A DNA stretch of 64,000 bases. Source: Liolophura sinensis (Eukaryota > Mollusca > Polyplacophora > Chitonida > Chitonidae). Made by a program: the position numbers and the translations under genes. Positions 59,045-64,000 of this stretch are shown here, piece after piece. The DNA is taken from assembly GCF_032854445.1 (NCBI RefSeq), contig NC_088307.1, positions 12,588,001 to 12,652,000 of the forward strand, given 5' to 3'. The notes below the pieces were generated by a model, which was not told where the DNA came from, made no database searches, and saw only the letters and a list, made by a program, of their open reading frames with translations. Within the stretch, counting starts at the first letter, position 1. The number at the start of each line of letters is the position of its first letter.

Positions 59045-59539
59045 ATCAATATTTGAGACGCATACAGATCAGCTGTGTCCTAGGGGCATGTAGATAATCA
59101 GCTAAATGTACATGTATACCCAATGCAACTAGACCTTCAACGCCTGTCCGTGCGAAGAAAATACGTCAAAAAAATCCCAACGCTCGGCACGAGTTAAATA
59201 TTCAACACCCCACTATAAAAGATGACATAGGACATAGAAACAATGGGGGATAACTCTGGACATAACTTTTCACCCATGATTGTTTGTCTGTAGTTTTATG
59301 CCCTTCAATAAACCCATTTTACTCCAACGTAGTCTTCAGCTAAAATTTCCCTCAAACATTGTCGGTGTCATTAATATGGATTTCCACAATAACCGTGTTG
59401 GTTACAATGAATATTAGCTGGTTTCATAAATAGAGGTACATATTTTAAACATCTATGCATCTGGGAAGATGAGATGGGAAGATGGAGATTGCATGAATGT
59501 GGCACACCTATGTGCCTCACATCTACTTACGTTCTCAAC

Positions 59540-59605
59540 ATATTTATTTATTTGATTGTTGTTGAACGCTGTAATCAAGAATGTTCCATTTATATGACGA
59601 AACTT
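59540..59605 (-). mobile_element. Degraded SINE-1 tail fragment
   Basis: 'tatttatttatttgattgtt', then 'gaacgctgtaatcaagaatg' and 'catttatatgacga', match the SINE-1 tail side with several changes. Confidence 0.55.
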
Positions 59606-61398
59606 AGACCTATGTATGGATGCGCTGCCATACGACAAAACCAAGGCAAGGACGCCACACGTCGTCAAATCAGTGGTTGCATTGAGTTTTAATATTCCGG
59701 CAGTGCAGTAATGTATACCACTTAATAATGGCCACTTTATTCAGTCGTAAAATCTTAATACGAACACAACCCTTCATCTATCAGTCAATATATTAAAATG
59801 TAATAAAGGCTGATTACTGTCCATTTCCTAACAAAGGCACTGCAGGCCTACTGTTAGCAGTGTTAAATAAAGAACAGATCCATTTTCATTTGCCTCAAAT
59901 TAATCTCTAATTATCGACGATGATGCTACAATAAAACTGGCAATGTCCATGGAGATGTCTTTCCAGTTCAGGATAAAAAAAAGGATAAGCAAATCTTCAA
60001 AACCAAGAAAGAGAAGAGCAACAAGAGAAGGATAATTTTGTGGCGAAGTTATCTATGATAACACTTTATACTAGAGGCTGGATTTACGCTTGTCAGTTTT
60101 GTTTTTAAACACTAGAACGATGGTAGACCGATTTATAAGGCTGTTGAACTCGAACAAAAACTTCCAGTCAATATTTCATTTCTATTCAGTACATTTTCTG
60201 CATATTAAGGTATTTAAATAATGTTTCTACCTTTGCACAGAATTTTAAATTAAAATTCACATTATAAGAGTTTATTAAATGGGACGACAACACACCGTTT
60301 TGAGTAATTATAGGCCTTTGAGGTTTAATGATTGTAATCAACATCACTGCATTTGTTTTACCTATATCCGCTCACAGGTGAGTCAGGTGTTAGAGTGTAT
60401 GTCTGCTGCTACTTTTTAAGAATTAACATGAACAGTTAGAATAAAACTCTAGCTGCGGTAAATTGACAAAAGGGCGTATTTCACGGGTTGCGCGTGTCCA
60501 TTTGCCAGCTATCACTCTGTGGGCGCTGCTCACTATGCAGAAGTGTTTTATACTACAGACTTTATGTTTAAAGAATCTGAGGCCGCTCGCACACAGAGAT
60601 CCTAAGTCTAGGCTGATTATAAGTCCCTATCTCGATCGTAGCCTTAGCTTACAATCCACACCCTAATGGAGGAAAGGATTATAAGCTACGAAAGTTGTAA
60701 CTTAAATAAGAAATCACAATCGCGTTGTAAGTTGTAAATATGTACAATCGCTCCCATATTATCGCTAAGTACAAATACTTCCCTTAGGTAGACTGTTAGT
60801 TTGTACCACTCGGTTTGCAAAGATGTGCAATGTAAGTGTCTCAAAAAAGAAGTCACGAGCATTTTTTCATGTGTTAATCTTGTTAGATGCTGAATTATTA
60901 TGATGGTATCTTTTGGAATATAGATGAGAAAAGTTTTTGACCTATACATTGTTCATTTTGTAATGCCACCTTTATTTGGCCTACGGTCGCGATTGTAACT
61001 TCAAAAAATTACAATCGCCTTACAATTTCTTTTTCGCAAGCGGCGCAAATTATTTTTATAATTAATTGTAAAATCAAACCCTCTACCTGTAGCCTCTTTC
61101 GGAAATGAGTCACACTTGGAGCTTTATGTTTGACGACATGAAATAGCAGCTAGTTCACTTTCTACGTGTTCTTGCCCTAACGTCGCCTTCTAGAAAGTAA
61201 TAGTTTGAAGTGACGTCTACCGACTCCAGTAGTTAAGGATTTCAATAGTCAGAACGTGGAACAGAACATAGAACTGACCTCCCTGTGTCGTTCAAGGCAT
61301 GGCTACGCCAGCGATAAGTGTGAATTTACTTTTTGCCTAAGAGAAATGGGTTCCGTGATGTGTGGTCTGTTGTTGACCCCTGAAGACGTGTTTCTGTA
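59606..61398. other. No gene recognised
   Basis: AT-rich sequence with short open frames only. The right part may hold the 5' untranslated region of the LINE that follows; its start cannot be fixed. Confidence 0.35.
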
Positions 61399-61899
61399 TT
61401 GCGAGCAACTGGTAATATGATACTCATGCACTTGAGATCAGAAGACACGTTAGCTCGGGTCCCAGTGGTCCGCGCACGAGAAGGTAGGCTCCTACTCCTA
61501 AGTCTAACAATAACTATACTTGTGCGTACTTGCAACTGTTATATACATTCTGGATATGTAACTGTACATTCTCGCATGGGGATGCCATACACTGTCGCAC
61601 GCTATTGTCCATCAATTTATATGCACTGTCATATGGTTCGCATCATTACATTCATGCTGTACATATGTAATTTGTATTTAGAAATGTCCTTTGATAAACA
61701 GCCTAACTGTAAATTGTTAATTGTATGGTCACCCGAATATGCTAACGGCTTGATTATGCTGTCTAAACTACCGATACAGGTGGAAATGGGAGCATACATG
61801 TGGTATTGCTTCTACCTGTTTATGGCTGGTCTTATCAAAAGTTTGGCTGAATTAAGCATATGCTCCGTACAGAAATATTCGAAATCGTGCAATGTCTGA
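61399..61899 (+). CDS. Hypothetical ORF, 166 codons, possibly LINE 5' region
   Basis: An open frame rich in hydrophobic residues and Cys, ending 43 nt before the LINE ORF. It has no gag-like zinc knuckles (no CCHC), coiled coil or other ORF1 mark. It may be chance or a LINE leader. Not recognised. Confidence 0.25.
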   Translation: MRATGNMILMHLRSEDTLARVPVVRAREGRLLLLSLTITILVRTCNCYIHSGYVTVHSRMGMPYTVARYCPSIYMHCHMVRIITFMLYICNLYLEMSFDKQPNCKLLIVWSPEYANGLIMLSKLPIQVEMGAYMWYCFYLFMAGLIKSLAELSICSVQKYSKSCNV

Positions 61900-62110
61900 C
61901 ATAATGCATTACTGAACAGCGACCGGGCATTGGTCTAATTTTATGTATTATACTCTTCGTATCATAAAGCTGTGTAATTTATTTATAGAGATAGGCTTGT
62001 ACTGTAGTGCAACACTCACTTTGCCTGGTCTAATGGTTCTTTCTGTAGTATGCACTATCTGTAACAAAAACTTCTTCACTATTGTCAATTTGATCCTTCT
62101 ACTTCGCTGT

Positions 62111-62137
62111 GGCGATGTACACAAAAATCCTGGCCCT
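62111..62137 (+). other. 2A-like motif GDVHKNPGP in the LINE ORF
   Basis: Lies at residues 57-65 after a leucine-rich stretch (LILLLRC). It fits the 2A ribosome-skipping pattern D-V/I-E-x-N-P-G-P except that His replaces Glu. 2A-like sequences near the N-terminus of APE-type LINE ORFs are known; activity of this variant is not established here. Confidence 0.6.
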
Positions 62138-63956
62138 AGTCCATCACTGTCACAATCCATGATCTGCTGCCATATCAATCCACGAAGCCTTTTAACACTA
62201 GGTGACGCCCATTTACAATTATATGGTAAACTGGATGAAATTCAGACCATTTTGGCCAAACAATTCGAATTTGACTTGATTTCTGTTACTGAAACCTGGC
62301 TTAGTCCTAAAATATCAGATGATGCTATTCATATTGACGTCTATCTTGTGGAAAGAAAAGATAGTAACAGGCAAGGTGGTGTCATAGCAATTTATTTCAA
62401 ATCTGGTCTTGCTGTAACTCGTCGTAAAGACCTCGAAACAAAACATGAAATGTTATGGATTTCAATACGTAATGAAAACAAAACAATATTATTTGCTGAG
62501 TGTTACCGCCCCCTCCCCCCAAATCAACGAACAGATGTACGCAAAGATTTTTTGCAAAGCTTTGAATTCTCGCTCGACGCAACCATTTCGGAAAACGCAG
62601 ACGCAATAGTCATAATGGCAGCTTTTAATGACAGATGTACACGTTGGAACAAATTTCATCATGGTAGTGAACTTAAAATGGATATTTATAACATAATTAA
62701 GGGATAAAAATTTGTCCAGATAATCCACGAACCTACGAGATATTCTGACAAAACCGCCAATATACTGGATTTAATTATAACGGATAGCCCTGGATTTGTT
62801 ACAGAATCTGGAGTTGCCTGTCCTTTAGCGAATCTACATCAATGCACGATATATTGTGTTCTTAGTATGTCCAAAATTAACAAGCCAAAGGCATACAAAA
62901 GACATATCTGGGACTACAAAACAGCTAACTTAGAAGAACTGAATAATGTACTAAAAAGTGCACCTTTTGAACCATTTATAGGCATTTTCGATTCCATCGA
63001 CGATAAAGTCTATGCGTTGACCGAATTATTTCTTTCGTGTTGTCCCCAGACAACCCCACACAAAACAGACATAATAAGGCCAAGGGATAAGCCTTGGATG
63101 ACAAATGACGTCCGACGTAAATTTCGAATTAGGGACAGATGGTTCAAAAAGTTCAAACGCACCAAGTCGGATGATGATAACTTCTGTTTCCTTCTGGCTA
63201 GACAAGAAGCCAATGTGGCAAAACGCAATGCGATTAGGAGATACACCGACTCTATAAAGTTGAAATTGTCCGACCCCAATGTTGACACGAAGACTTACTG
63301 GAAGCTAATGAAGTCTGTCCTCGACTCTAAAGCAAAACCCCAAATACCTCCACTCTTAGTTAACAACAAAGTTATACGTGACGACAGGGACAAGGCAAAT
63401 GAATTTTGTAAATTTTTCGCCTCTATATCTGCACTGGTTAAAAACCCGTCTGATGTACCGCAATTTCTATATGTTACTGACTCTCGGCTAAGTTCAGTTC
63501 AAACAAGTGAATCTGAAATTTGATTGCTGTTTAAACGCCTGAAGGTTAATAAAGCCTGTAGTATTGATATGGTATCTAATTTTATGTTAAAACACTCTGC
63601 CGTGAATATTGCCTTTTCGCTCGCAAAATTATTTAACTTTTCATTGTCAGCAGGAACATTTCCGTCTGCGTTGAAATTATCTCGTCTTAGTCCGGTCTTT
63701 AAAAAGGTGAGCCAAATGATGTCACTTATTATAGACCTGTTTCTTTACTATCATCTGTATCCAAATTGTTAGAAAAGGTTGTTTACAAAAGACTCTACCA
63801 ATATTGCAAGGATAATAACTTACTTATTCGCGAAAACTCTGGTTTTAAAGAAAACGACTCCACTGTTTACCAGCTCACTCAGATTGTCCATGATATATAA
63901 CAGGCGTTGGACAGAGGAGAAGATGTGTGCCTTATATTTTTAGACGTCAGTAAAGC

Positions 63957-64000
63957 CTTTGATAAGGTATGGAACGCTGGACTTTGATAAGGTATGGAAC
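63957..64000. repeat. 25-bp tandem duplication inside RT motif A
   Basis: 'ctttgataaggtatggaac' occurs at 63,957-63,975 and 63,982-64,000, separated by 'gctgga'. The second copy runs into the window end and puts extra sequence after AFDKVWN. Confidence 0.85.

Larger units (their letters stand above)
61943..64000 (+). mobile_element. LINE (CR1/Jockey-like) ORF2, decayed, cut by the window end
   Basis: After a hydrophobic N-terminus and GDVHKNPGP, an APE-type endonuclease follows (FDLISVTETWLSP with the catalytic Glu, RQGGVIAIYFK, and MAAFNDRCTRW where GDFND is usual, so the Asp is lost). Next comes a DLIITDSPG block, a linker with KPWMTNDVRRKFR, and reverse transcriptase (RPVSLLSSVSKLLEKVVYKR, FLDVSKAFDKVWN). 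Lesions: in-frame stops at 62,705-62,707 and 63,521-63,523, a missing G near 63,707 that shifts the frame, and a stop near 63,898. It differs from the LINE relics in the duplicons. Many residues are intact, so it moved later than those did. Confidence 0.88.

Noticed and set aside
1-64000. CRISPR arrays, operons, phage or bacterial genes
   Set aside because: None seen; splice sites, SINEs and LINEs show a eukaryotic nuclear genome.

Overview
This window is eukaryotic nuclear DNA, most likely from a marine mollusc. It is AT-rich, has spliced exons with GT/AG borders, no operons, and carries two families of tRNA-headed SINEs. One family has a (TTTA)n tail followed by a motif near 'ttggtgttttacgccgtactcaag'. 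The other starts with (GAGT)n and 'gcttggggtttaacgtcg'. I associate both with molluscan genomes. Species cannot be given from sequence alone.

The main feature is a nest of rhodopsin-like (class A) GPCR genes shaped by segmental duplication. A block of about 15 kb at 1-15,000 (duplicon A) recurs in the same orientation at about 34,520-51,440 (A'). Each copy holds, in order, a minus-strand LINE relic, a plus-strand GPCR, a long spacer with a SINE, two minus-strand GPCR 3' relics, a minus-strand GPCR, a Tc1-like hairpin repeat, and the first exon of an unknown gene followed by the 5' end of another GPCR. An older, more diverged partial copy (B, about 28,080-32,665) repeats only the LINE plus GPCR part. 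Three full-length single-exon GPCRs survive: 2787-3755 (+), 30,950-31,957 (+) and 44,135-45,094 (-). In A the plus-strand receptor is open and the minus-strand one is dead; in A' the reverse holds. Further receptor remains lie at 51,374-52,270, 53,683-53,811 and 55,395-56,325. The receptors form one lineage-specific family; a chemosensory role is an inference.

Between the duplicons, 16,805-21,306 carries the best spliced gene model: eight exons whose phases all agree and give a 410-residue protein with repeated 'LPxI' motifs, a long predicted coiled coil and a basic tail. I do not recognise it. It has a tandem internal duplication of about 1.2 kb that copied three exons with their introns; the sixth exon copy has lost both splice sites. 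Next, 22,551-28,010 is a tandem duplication of a roughly 3-kb repeat-rich unit with no genes.

The right end (52-64 kb) holds decayed GPCRs, a Tc1 transposase remnant, a full-length SINE with target-site duplication and, from about 61.9 kb to the window end, a plus-strand LINE. That LINE has an endonuclease domain, part of a reverse transcriptase and a 2A-like GDVHKNPGP motif near its N-terminus. It has stops and a frameshift and is a dead copy.
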